Assembly: GCA_022340615.1 (NCBI GenBank) | Contig: JAJDNO010000072.1 | Span: forward strand, 1-33,601 | Source: Gallionella sp. | GTDB taxonomy: Bacteria; Pseudomonadota; Gammaproteobacteria; Burkholderiales; Gallionellaceae | Direction of reading: 5' to 3' | Length of the DNA: 33,601 bases | Shown: piece after piece, positions 8,823 to 16,154 of the stretch | Numbering within the stretch: position 1 is the first letter of the stretch | Layout of the letters: every line of letters starts with the position of its first letter | Notes under the pieces: model-generated | Told to the model about the DNA's origin: nothing | The model's database searches: none | What the model saw: only the letters and a program-made list of their open reading frames with translations | Program-made: the position numbers and the translations under genes

Positions 8823-9371
8823 CTAAATCTCACCGCAATATTCGCCTCGCGCGGGGTAATCCTTCGCGATCGCAAAATCGACTGCGGCCAGCAGTTCCTG
8901 AAATGACGGCCTCGCGAACGGCATGGTTTGAACCGAACCGTAGTACAGCGTTCCATCCGGCTTGACCAGAAATACCCCTGGCTCGCTGAACAGAGCAGGC
9001 TCATCTATTCCGATCGAGGTCTTGCCGCGAGCAGTGCTGATATACAAACCCCAATTCCGCGCGCTCAACAGGTCCAGTCCGTAGCCAAACCTGACCTGCT
9101 TCGCACCGACTTTCTCCGCCATTTGGCTGCCCCGTTCAAAGCTGTCGCTGCTGATCGCGACAGGCTGCACGCCCCTGGACTGGAATTCGGGTGCGAGGTG
9201 CTCAAGCTCGGTCAGATATTTGGCGCAAATTGGACAATGAAGCCCGCGGTAGAACACGACCAGATCGAATCGCCCACCCGGCGCAGCGCCAAGTACAAAT
9301 CGTCCGCCCGAAGTCAGCGCGACATCAAGCGCAGGAACTGGCCTGCGGGGAACAAGAGAGATATGATTCAT
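8823..9371 (-). CDS. Peroxiredoxin-like protein (AhpC/TSA superfamily)
   Basis: A 182-residue thioredoxin-fold protein of the AhpC/TSA type. The active-site region is VVFYRGLHCPICAKYLTEL, with candidate peroxidatic Cys46 and a second cysteine at Cys49. This CxxC arrangement is seen in the peroxiredoxin-like (PrxL2/AhpC-TSA) group. Downstream, PVAISSDSFERGSQMAEKV and the PALFSEPGVFLVKPDGTLY strand match the fold's conserved order. There is no signal peptide, so it is probably cytosolic. It would reduce peroxides or act as a thiol-disulfide enzyme; the electron donor is unknown. It lies 32 bp after the Cys-rich membrane protein gene on the same strand, so the two may share a transcript. Confidence 0.85.
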   Translation of the reverse strand: MNHISLVPRRPVPALDVALTSGGRFVLGAAPGGRFDLVVFYRGLHCPICAKYLTELEHLAPEFQSRGVQPVAISSDSFERGSQMAEKVGAKQVRFGYGLDLLSARNWGLYISTARGKTSIGIDEPALFSEPGVFLVKPDGTLYYGSVQTMPFARPSFQELLAAVDFAIAKDYPARGEYCGEI

Positions 9372-9403
9372 TGCGGCCTCCAGTCAAATTGCTGTTATGA
9401 CCG

Positions 9404-9742
9404 TCACTCTGTCGTGGCGTCAGCGCCGCCCTGCTGGCTGCTGCCACAACAGCCGCGCATGCCGGCCTGGAATTTCTCGCGTTCCTCTGGCGACATTTGT
9501 TCGAGCCGCTTGTGGTGACGCCATCGCCCTGGACAGCCATGTCCGCGGAATCCTCCGATCAATATCCTGCTCAGCACCAGCAGCCCCGCTGCCTGCAGAT
9601 AACTGATCTGATGCGCGCCAGCGAACAATGTCGGCATCAACCAGTTCCACAGTGCCATCACCGCCCAGGCCAAAGCCGCAAGGCCGATCGCGATCATCAT
9701 CGCAATCTTCCAGCATTTCGATTTACAGCAATTCATGCCCAA
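9404..9742 (-). CDS. Small Cys-rich membrane protein of unknown function
   Basis: A 112-residue product with two predicted membrane helices (about 12-37 and 47-64), cysteines just before the first helix (CCKSKC, residues 5-10), Cys70 after the second, and a charged tail MSPEEREKFQAGMRGCCG ending in a CC pair (98-99). I do not recognise a named family. The clustered thiols suggest metal binding or redox chemistry at the membrane face. The start is ambiguous: TTG at 9742 has AAGGAG 7 nt upstream, and an in-frame ATG at 9736 gives MNCCKSKCWK. Neighbours are a peroxiredoxin-like gene downstream and a ZIP metal transporter gene upstream, which fits a metal or redox role; that is inference. Confidence 0.65.
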   Translation of the reverse strand: MGMNCCKSKCWKIAMMIAIGLAALAWAVMALWNWLMPTLFAGAHQISYLQAAGLLVLSRILIGGFRGHGCPGRWRHHKRLEQMSPEEREKFQAGMRGCCGSSQQGGADATTE

Positions 9743-9862
9743 TTCATTTCTCCTTTACAGACTGGATACATCAGAAATATGTGGTCTGCGCTAGCCGGCT
9801 CGGGAACTTGAAGCAAACCCGCCACGCCTCCATAACCGTGAAGACGATATACAAACAGAAAT

Positions 9863-9892
9863 ATTGTATGGATCATGGTCAGACGGAAACAA
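9863..9892 (-). promoter_or_regulatory. Candidate sigma70 promoter for the Cys-rich protein gene
   Basis: On the minus strand, TTGTTT (9887-9892) and TACAAT (9863-9868) are 18 bp apart. The start codon is about 120 nt downstream, leaving a long leader. It lies in the 190-bp gap after the ZIP gene. This is motif matching only. Confidence 0.3.
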
Positions 9893-9932
9893 CAACCACT
9901 CCTGCGCCGGCAGAAATCATGATTTGCGGGCT

Positions 9933-10655
9933 CTAACCGCGTGCAAGCTGGCCGGCCAGATACAGAGCAAACAGTCCGGCCAGCGTGGCCATAACGGAAA
10001 GCAGCTTGGGATGAGCATGGTGCGTTTCGGGCAGCATGTCGCTCGCACCGATATAGAGGAAGAATCCACAGAATATTGCCAATGCTGGCGCAAGATAATC
10101 CGGCGGCAACACGAACAGACTGGTGGACACAACGCCGGCCACGGGAGCGATCGCATCGACTGCCAGCCATCGCCAGGCCAGCCTGCGCGAACCGTTGCCT
10201 TTCAGTATCATCCCGACCGTATTGATGCCGTCTGAAAAATCGTGGATCAAAACGGCAACTGCGATTGCAATCCCGAGTCCGGCTGAAGACTGGAATCCGA
10301 TCCCGATTGCAGCGCCATCCATGAAGCTGTGGATCGACAGGGTGCCCGCGCCGATTTGCCCGCGGTGCCAGGGATTTTCGCAGCCTTCATCGTGGGCTGG
10401 ACTGAGCAACAGCCAGCGATTGATCACCATGTAACTGGTAAATCCCAGCGCGATGAATACAGCAATGTCGGGTATCCGATGGTAGGAACCCGCCTGCTCG
10501 AACGCCTCGGGCATCAGATCGAAAAACGCGACACCAATCACGGCCCCGGCACTGAAACTCAGTATCAGATGCAGACGATCGGTATGTTTCAGTGCGAACA
10601 TACCGCCCACTGCCGTGAACAGCGCGGCAACAATACTGCATAACAAGGCCGTCAT
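9933..10655 (-). CDS. ZIP family divalent metal transporter
   Basis: A 240-residue inner-membrane protein with about eight hydrophobic segments, probably importing zinc or another divalent cation. Helix 4 carries SIHSFMDGAAIGIGF (His109, Asp113), the ZIP metal-site signature. Helix 5 has LIHDFSDGINTVG (His138, Asp139, Asp142), where the textbook form is HEIPEG or similar. The loop SPAHDEGCENPWHRG (85-99) between helices 3 and 4 has His, Cys and acidic residues and may bind metal. The ATG has GGGAG 7 nt upstream, and TATAAT at 10684-10689 is a plausible -10 box about 30 nt away, with no clear -35. It follows the ECF sigma gene by 67 bp on the same strand. Confidence 0.88.
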   Translation of the reverse strand: MTALLCSIVAALFTAVGGMFALKHTDRLHLILSFSAGAVIGVAFFDLMPEAFEQAGSYHRIPDIAVFIALGFTSYMVINRWLLLSPAHDEGCENPWHRGQIGAGTLSIHSFMDGAAIGIGFQSSAGLGIAIAVAVLIHDFSDGINTVGMILKGNGSRRLAWRWLAVDAIAPVAGVVSTSLFVLPPDYLAPALAIFCGFFLYIGASDMLPETHHAHPKLLSVMATLAGLFALYLAGQLARG

Positions 10656-10722
10656 TTATACACTCCCGGGATTCACGGGGCGGATTATACGTGACATTGA
10701 CGAATGGCCGATGCACCCGGAC

Positions 10723-11304
10723 TTAATACGCGAGGCCCGCCTCTTCATAAAGCAATTGCAGCCGCGTGCGCAGGTGGAGCACTGCATAGCGCTTGCGTGC
10801 CAACAGGGTATTCACGCCCACACCGCTTTCCGCTGCCAGTTCCCTGAAGCTGCGGCCATCCAGTTCATGGGCAATGAACACCGCGCGCTGTTCCATCGGC
10901 AATTCTTCCAGCGCAGCGGCCAGCTCATCCAGCAATACCCCGCGCGCGTAGCCCGCCTCCGGCCCGGCATCCGCAGACGGCAACATTTCATCCAGCCAAT
11001 TCCCCTGGTCGTCTTCTCCCGATGATCCGGGAAGCTGCTCTTCCCGCTTCTTGCGGAAACGGTCGATGATCCGATTGCGCGCCACACGGAACAGCCATGC
11101 ACCGACCTGCTCGATCGGCTCCGGAAGACGGTACGCCGCGACGAATTCATACAGCACATCCTGCAGGATGTCTTCCGCCTCGCTCGCGTCGGTAACCCGC
11201 CTGCGGATGAAATTTATCAGACGTCCGCGCTCGCTTGACACGGCGTCAGCGATACGCCTGTTCTGTTCGTCCGTGATCGTGTTATGGCTTAGCGTGATGT
11301 CCAT
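10723..11304 (-). CDS. RNA polymerase ECF sigma factor
   Basis: A 193-residue sigma70-family factor with only regions 2 and 4. Region 2 spans about 25-95 (DASEAEDILQDVLYEFVAAY, then VGAWLFRVARNRIIDRFRKK, the core- and -10-binding helices). An acidic linker at 91-118 is followed by region 4 at about 125-185 (LEELPMEQRAVFIAHELDG, FRELAAESGVGVNTLLARKR, the -35-binding helix-turn-helix). It would redirect RNA polymerase to a small stress regulon. No anti-sigma gene is adjacent: the downstream gene is the ZIP transporter, and the upstream small membrane protein lacks a recognisable anti-sigma domain. Targets and signal are unknown. Confidence 0.92.
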   Translation of the reverse strand: MDITLSHNTITDEQNRRIADAVSSERGRLINFIRRRVTDASEAEDILQDVLYEFVAAYRLPEPIEQVGAWLFRVARNRIIDRFRKKREEQLPGSSGEDDQGNWLDEMLPSADAGPEAGYARGVLLDELAAALEELPMEQRAVFIAHELDGRSFRELAAESGVGVNTLLARKRYAVLHLRTRLQLLYEEAGLAY

Positions 11305-11449
11305 TCTGATGCTGACGAGTCAAAATTGAAAATATTGTAATGCGGCAAAACTATCGAACGGGTGCAGCTACCCAGATGCCAGGCGCAATGGCCGTCTGTA
11401 CAGCAAACGTTTCACCTTCAGACAGAGTGGCGCGGGTTGTCGATATTGC

Positions 11450-11683
11450 TCATTTCTTGCGTGTTCCGGACAGTTCAAGCGCCACAACGAGTGGCCAGAG
11501 AAAAAATGCAAACAAGGCCATCAGCGTCAAATTCCGCACTGCCAGCACAACAAGCGAAAAACCGGTTCTGTCGCCCGGCTGTTTGACCAGCCTGCCTGCC
11601 GTTCCAGGCAGGCACTTGTAATCCCAGAGTACCACCAGGCTCATCGCCAGGCCCAGCAAAAAATATGTTTTTATCAGGTACAT
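11450..11683 (-). CDS. Small two-helix membrane protein, unknown function
   Basis: A 77-residue frame with two hydrophobic stretches, about residues 4-20 (IKTYFLLGLAMSLVVLW) and 45-69 (VVLAVRNLTLMALFAFFLW), a basic loop between them and a basic C-terminus (SGTRKK). GAAGGA lies about 6 nt before its ATG, and it starts 30 bp after the TPR protein gene on the same strand, which supports translation. I do not recognise a family. It could be an accessory subunit of the TPR membrane protein or, less likely, a membrane partner of the ECF sigma factor encoded 146 bp downstream. A frame on the opposite strand lacks such features. Confidence 0.55.
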   Translation of the reverse strand: MYLIKTYFLLGLAMSLVVLWDYKCLPGTAGRLVKQPGDRTGFSLVVLAVRNLTLMALFAFFLWPLVVALELSGTRKK

Positions 11684-11713
11684 GTCAGTCCTTCGGGGAG
11701 CGCAATGCAGGGT

Positions 11714-12478
11714 TCATAGACGCTTGCCGGACGCTGCCAGCGCAGCATTCAGGCGTCGCATGATTGCCGCATTCAACTCCCTCGCTTGCGGGCTCCAGCG
11801 TTTGGTAATTTGTTCGATTTCGGCAAGAATCCGGGCAGAAGTGTCCTTGTCAGCTATCGACAGCGCCCAGATCGCGTATTCGACGCGCGCCTGAAAACTG
11901 CCGTAGCGGGCCAACACCGACTCGAATCCGGCACGCGCCTCGGCATTCCTTCCCACGCCAGCATATGACCGGGCGAGCAGCAGTGATACCGCTTCCCGGC
12001 GGAATGCCTGGTCCATATTCTGAATCGCCTCCAGGTGCTCGATTGCCTCCTGGTAGCGTTTGCACTCGACGAAAGCGCGTGCGGCGCCAAACCTGATCTC
12101 CAGCGAACTGAGGAATGGGCCATTCAGGCAGACCTCGTAGTTCTTCGCCGCCTCTTCGGTCATGCCCAGTTCAAGTTGCGCTTCTGCCAGGCGAATCTGG
12201 TTCTGCGCCGTCGGCAATTGCTCGAAGGCCGCCCGTGCCTCGCGGATTTCCCGCTGCGGATCGAGCGCCCTGGTTGCCGCGGCGAACACTCTTCTGGTGC
12301 GGTGGTTGAGGCGAAAGTTCGGCAAATATACTGCAAAGAAGTAGACGATGCTGCCCAGCAGCGGGAAGATGAACAAAATGATCAGCCAATACATCGGCTG
12401 CCCGGTACGCACCACGTGTATCGCGAAGAAAACCGCAATAAATACGTGCAACCCGATGCCTGCAAATGTCATATCCAC
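11714..12478 (-). CDS. Membrane-anchored TPR protein with a PLDc_N-like N-terminus
   Basis: This 254-residue protein has two hydrophobic helices at about 5-24 and 29-49. The second, YWLIILFIFPLLGSIVYFF, resembles the PLDc_N segment found before cardiolipin-synthase domains, but no phospholipase domain follows. Residues about 75-235 are helical with TPR-like repeats (RLAEAQLELGMTEEAAKNYE; FVECKRYQEAIEHLEAI; LLLARSYAGVGRNAEARAGF). It is therefore probably an inner-membrane scaffold with a cytosolic repeat domain; partners are unknown. The start is taken as GTG (12478) with AGGG 7 nt upstream; an ATG two codons later is possible. The 77-residue membrane protein gene follows by 30 bp. Confidence 0.8.
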   Translation of the reverse strand: MDMTFAGIGLHVFIAVFFAIHVVRTGQPMYWLIILFIFPLLGSIVYFFAVYLPNFRLNHRTRRVFAAATRALDPQREIREARAAFEQLPTAQNQIRLAEAQLELGMTEEAAKNYEVCLNGPFLSSLEIRFGAARAFVECKRYQEAIEHLEAIQNMDQAFRREAVSLLLARSYAGVGRNAEARAGFESVLARYGSFQARVEYAIWALSIADKDTSARILAEIEQITKRWSPQARELNAAIMRRLNAALAASGKRL

Positions 12479-12663
12479 ATCGATTCCCTACCGCTCCCTG
12501 TTCCAGGACGGATGCATCGTGCAATTCCGGACTGGATACGTCGCTGTTCGCACGGGATATACATGCGCTACGATTCCAGACATGGTCATATCGCGTTGAA
12601 TTTCCGTTTCAAACAGCGGTGATATTTTCTCGCCACAAGCTGCCGGCGGACCAATATCCATAC

Positions 12664-13293
12664 TCATCGGCTGGTTTGTTGCAGGGCCTCGACGAACACC
12701 GTGACCGGCTGTGCGCCGGATATCCCGGATTTTTCATCGAACACGAAGAAAGGCACACCGGTGACGCCGAATTCGGCTGCGCGCAACTCATCGGCGCGCA
12801 CTGCGTCGGAAAAGGCGTCGCTTTCCAGCATCTCAGCCGCTTCGGCTTCAGCGATGCCGAACTGCGGCGCAAGGGCCGCCAGCGCAGCGCGGTCGCCTAC
12901 CGGCAACGATTCCGAAAAGTAAGCCTGCATGATGCATTCGGCGGCCTGGTCACCGAGATTTCTGGAATTCGCAAAATGCAGCAGGCGGTGCGCATCGAAG
13001 GTATTCCCTGGCCGTGCATCAGACAAGCGATATTCCAGCCCGCTCTCCCGCGCGACCCCTGTCACTCGGGCATTCATTGCCGCCGCCTCTTGCAGGCTCA
13101 CGCCATATTTGCTCGCCAGTCTTTCCTCCGGCGTGCCCGGATAATGCTGCGGGGCATTCCGGTCCAGTTCGAAGCTGCGCCAGATCACGTTTATCCTTTC
13201 GCGTTGACCGAACTGTTCAAGCGCTTTTTCGAAATGCCGTTTGCCGATATAGCACCATGGGCAGATCACATCCGACCAGATTTCAATTTGCAT
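12664..13293 (-). CDS. DsbA-family oxidoreductase, FrnE-like
   Basis: A 209-residue thioredoxin-fold protein with the FrnE start MQIEIWSDVICPWCYIGKRHF. The active-site motif is Cys11-Pro-Trp-Cys14. A helical insertion domain occupies about 60-165 (GNTFDAHRLLHFA is typical), and the cis-Pro loop GVTGVPFFVFDEK lies near 176-188. FrnE-like proteins act as cytosolic dithiol/disulfide oxidoreductases, linked in some bacteria to oxidative stress tolerance. There is no signal peptide. The start is set at the ATG at 13293 because GGGGAG lies 8 nt upstream and the protein then begins as the family does. A longer open frame extends upstream but shows no family similarity. It lies 79 bp after the aldo/keto reductase gene. 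Confidence 0.9.
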   Translation of the reverse strand: MQIEIWSDVICPWCYIGKRHFEKALEQFGQRERINVIWRSFELDRNAPQHYPGTPEERLASKYGVSLQEAAAMNARVTGVARESGLEYRLSDARPGNTFDAHRLLHFANSRNLGDQAAECIMQAYFSESLPVGDRAALAALAPQFGIAEAEAAEMLESDAFSDAVRADELRAAEFGVTGVPFFVFDEKSGISGAQPVTVFVEALQQTSR

Positions 13294-13372
13294 CGCACGC
13301 TCCCCAGTTTGATAAGTTTGTACCTTATGTTTGCACCAAATCCGGCACCAGGCCGGCAGGAATATCCAGCAC

Positions 13373-14359
<987 letters not shown>

Positions 14360-14405
14360 CGCATCCTCCGTCAGTTAATTGTTATGCCAGCCTCGCCGAT
14401 TTTCA

Positions 14406-15188
14406 TCAGGGATAATCCTGCCGCGTGGGACGAACCATGATGTCGCTGATATGGACGTGTGGCGGTCGTGACACGATGTAGTGAATCGCATTTGCCACAT
14501 CGTCCCCATACAGCAATGGACCAAATTTTTCATCGAAGTTCCGCACCATGTCTTCACCGTACCCGGCGCCGCCCTGAAACCCGCTGACCACGACGCCGGG
14601 CTCAACCAGCGACACGCGTATTCCTCTGGGCCCCAGCTCGCGGCGCAACCCTTCAGTCAGCGCATGCACGGCAAACTTGGTGGCGCCGTATACTCCGCTG
14701 AACGGCGAGATGTGTCTCCCTACCACCGACCCGATCACGACAATATCTTTTGCCGACTTGGGATAGGTCGACGGCTGTTCATCGGCCATATTCCGGGCGG
14801 CATGTTGCAATAGTGCCAGGGCGCCCGTTACGTTAAGTTTGAGCACTTCCTCGAACCGTGACAGGTCGGCGTCCTTGACCGATCCGCCCAGTCCTCGTCC
14901 GGCATTGACGACGACCACGTCGGCGTCCCTCCCAAAGTGATCGGTTGCTGCATCAAACAATTGTTCCGGCAACTTGCCGTCAGATGCATCGCCGGCGATG
15001 CCCGTAAAGGCACTCCCCATCTGCTGTTCCATCGCACGCAGCTTTTCATCGTTCCGCCCATTGCCTACGACACCGTAACCACTGGCAACAAATGTTCTCG
15101 CGGTCGCCTCCCCGATGCCGGAGGTCGCGCCGGTAATGATCGCGATGCGGGCATATTGACCGGAAGTTCCGGTTTTCTCGTTCATCAT
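14406..15188 (-). CDS. Short-chain dehydrogenase/reductase
   Basis: A 260-residue classical SDR with a Rossmann fold. The nucleotide motif TGATSGIG is at 19-26, NAG at 95-97, and the catalytic set Asn119, Ser154, Tyr167 and Lys171 is complete (VYGATK). Arg45 after the second strand favours NADP(H). The post-catalytic VEPGVV segment is typical of the serine-dehydrogenase-like (YdfG type) SDRs. Substrate unknown. GGAG lies 5 nt before ATG 15188; a second ATG follows immediately. The aldo/keto reductase gene is 46 bp downstream. The DUF2127 gene ends 118 bp upstream. Confidence 0.92.
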   Translation of the reverse strand: MMNEKTGTSGQYARIAIITGATSGIGEATARTFVASGYGVVGNGRNDEKLRAMEQQMGSAFTGIAGDASDGKLPEQLFDAATDHFGRDADVVVVNAGRGLGGSVKDADLSRFEEVLKLNVTGALALLQHAARNMADEQPSTYPKSAKDIVVIGSVVGRHISPFSGVYGATKFAVHALTEGLRRELGPRGIRVSLVEPGVVVSGFQGGAGYGEDMVRNFDEKFGPLLYGDDVANAIHYIVSRPPHVHISDIMVRPTRQDYP

Positions 15189-15307
15189 AATGTTTCTCCT
15201 TTTGCGGTTAAGGATACCCCATCCATCAGTTCGCCAGAAGTACCGGGTGGAATCCAGGCCAATACAACCATAGTTGCAATATCGCCGGCTTCGCCTGTTC
15301 GGGATAT
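15185..15307 (-). pseudogene. Possible remnant of a second SDR C-terminus
   Basis: In one minus-strand frame the gap between the DUF2127 and SDR genes reads RTGEAGDIATMVVLA, then SGELMDGVSLTAKG. This resembles the C-terminal end of SDR enzymes (R-x-GE-x-xDIA, then a hydrophobic strand and a xDGG-like end). No start, cofactor site or catalytic motif remains. Chance resemblance is quite possible. Confidence 0.2.
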
Positions 15308-15816
15308 TAATTCATGCGGCGCCTGCTTAACCTGCCTGAAGTGCACAGGCGTCTGTACTCGAGCCAGGTGATCGCTATTACGAAGAGATCGAGAGCAGAA
15401 AGTGCTGCAAGCCATATTGAATGCGTGTGCGTGTAGCGATATAGCTGATAGGCAAGGAACAGCGCGAAAGCGAAGATTGCAACCGGATAAGCCCACAGAT
15501 ATTTGCGGAACAGCGCCCACACCAGGCCGACCTTGACGGCTCCGTGCCACAGCAGGAAGAATGCGGCAAAGGTCTGGGTCCCGCTCGCAAGGTGCTGCAC
15601 AGAGTGCAGGAGAAGATTCGCAACAATGTCATGCGGATCCGTGCTGAGTTCGTGCAGGGTGATCATTCGCAGCAATCCATCGATCTGCCCGGGATTCACT
15701 ACAAACAACGCAATACCGCCAATGATTTCGAAAGTGCCGTCAACGGCCTTGCCTATCAGGCCGATATCGAAGAGGAAGTGGACCGTCTTGTCGTTGTGGT
15801 GTATTGCCATCTTCAT
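15307..15816 (-). CDS. DUF2127 family membrane protein
   Basis: A 169-residue protein with about four hydrophobic segments. It starts HNDKTVHFLFDIGLIGKAVDG, with an early IGGIALFVV helix. HSVQHLASGTQTFAAFFLLWHG and an internal RKYLWAYPVAIFAFALF segment follow, matching the DUF2127 pattern. Function is unknown across the family. It probably sits in the inner membrane, with a basic C-terminal tail (SGRLSRRRMN). It is divergent from uvrA, and the start has only a weak ribosome-binding site; an alternative ATG lies two codons in. The SDR gene follows at 118 bp, so co-transcription is plausible but not certain. Confidence 0.75.
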   Translation of the reverse strand: MKMAIHHNDKTVHFLFDIGLIGKAVDGTFEIIGGIALFVVNPGQIDGLLRMITLHELSTDPHDIVANLLLHSVQHLASGTQTFAAFFLLWHGAVKVGLVWALFRKYLWAYPVAIFAFALFLAYQLYRYTHTHSIWLAALSALDLFVIAITWLEYRRLCTSGRLSRRRMN

Positions 15817-16154
15817 CTTGTCTGGTCAGCAGCTTGCCCGGCAGAAATATTTCCGAATTGCACATTCCGTTGGATATTGCTGCGAGCGGAAGTTCAATGA
15901 ACAACCTGCTCGTACACAGTAAATGGCTGAAAGGCCGAAATCAATTGCCAGGAGTTTGTCTGGCGACCGATATCGCCAAACCGGATTATCCGCCATCTGA
16001 ATGAACAAACGATGAGTTAAATCGAGTATCAGCACTCGGAGAATTGCTGCGCATGCGCAATTGTGCACAACTATCTTGCTTGGTGGTCTTTTCCGGCATA
16101 CCGGGTTGGGAAAGCACGCGAAATCGCGTAAACTACCAGGTCGTTTCAATCAAC
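15817..16154. other. 338-bp divergent promoter region between DUF2127 and uvrA
   Basis: No ORF or RNA gene is seen. It holds a hairpin (CGAGT-ATCAGC-ACTCG, 16023-16038), a perfect 12-bp palindrome TGCGCATGCGCA (16048-16059) and a good uvrA promoter with an overlapping dyad (16106-16134). I found no CTGT-N8-ACAG LexA box, although uvrA is LexA-controlled in many proteobacteria. Confidence 0.5.
16106..16134 (+). promoter_or_regulatory. Candidate uvrA promoter with overlapping dyad
   Basis: TTGGGA (16106-16111) and TAAACT (16129-16134) are 17 bp apart. Transcription from about 16141 would leave a leader of only 14-23 nt. An inverted repeat ACGCG-AAAT-CGCGT (16116-16129) fills the spacer, so a bound protein would block the promoter. 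Confidence 0.45.

Noticed and set aside
8655..8906. 83-codon plus-strand frame in the efflux upstream gap
   Set aside because: It runs into the peroxiredoxin gene on the other strand, has no visible ribosome-binding site and no family resemblance.
11340..11621. 93-codon plus-strand frame near the ECF sigma gene
   Set aside because: It opposes the better-supported minus-strand two-helix protein, has no ribosome-binding site I can see, and has no recognisable features.
16044..16154. N-terminal extension of UvrA
   Set aside because: It would place a promoter and palindrome inside the coding region, and UvrA proteins begin at or near [14 protein letters not shown].
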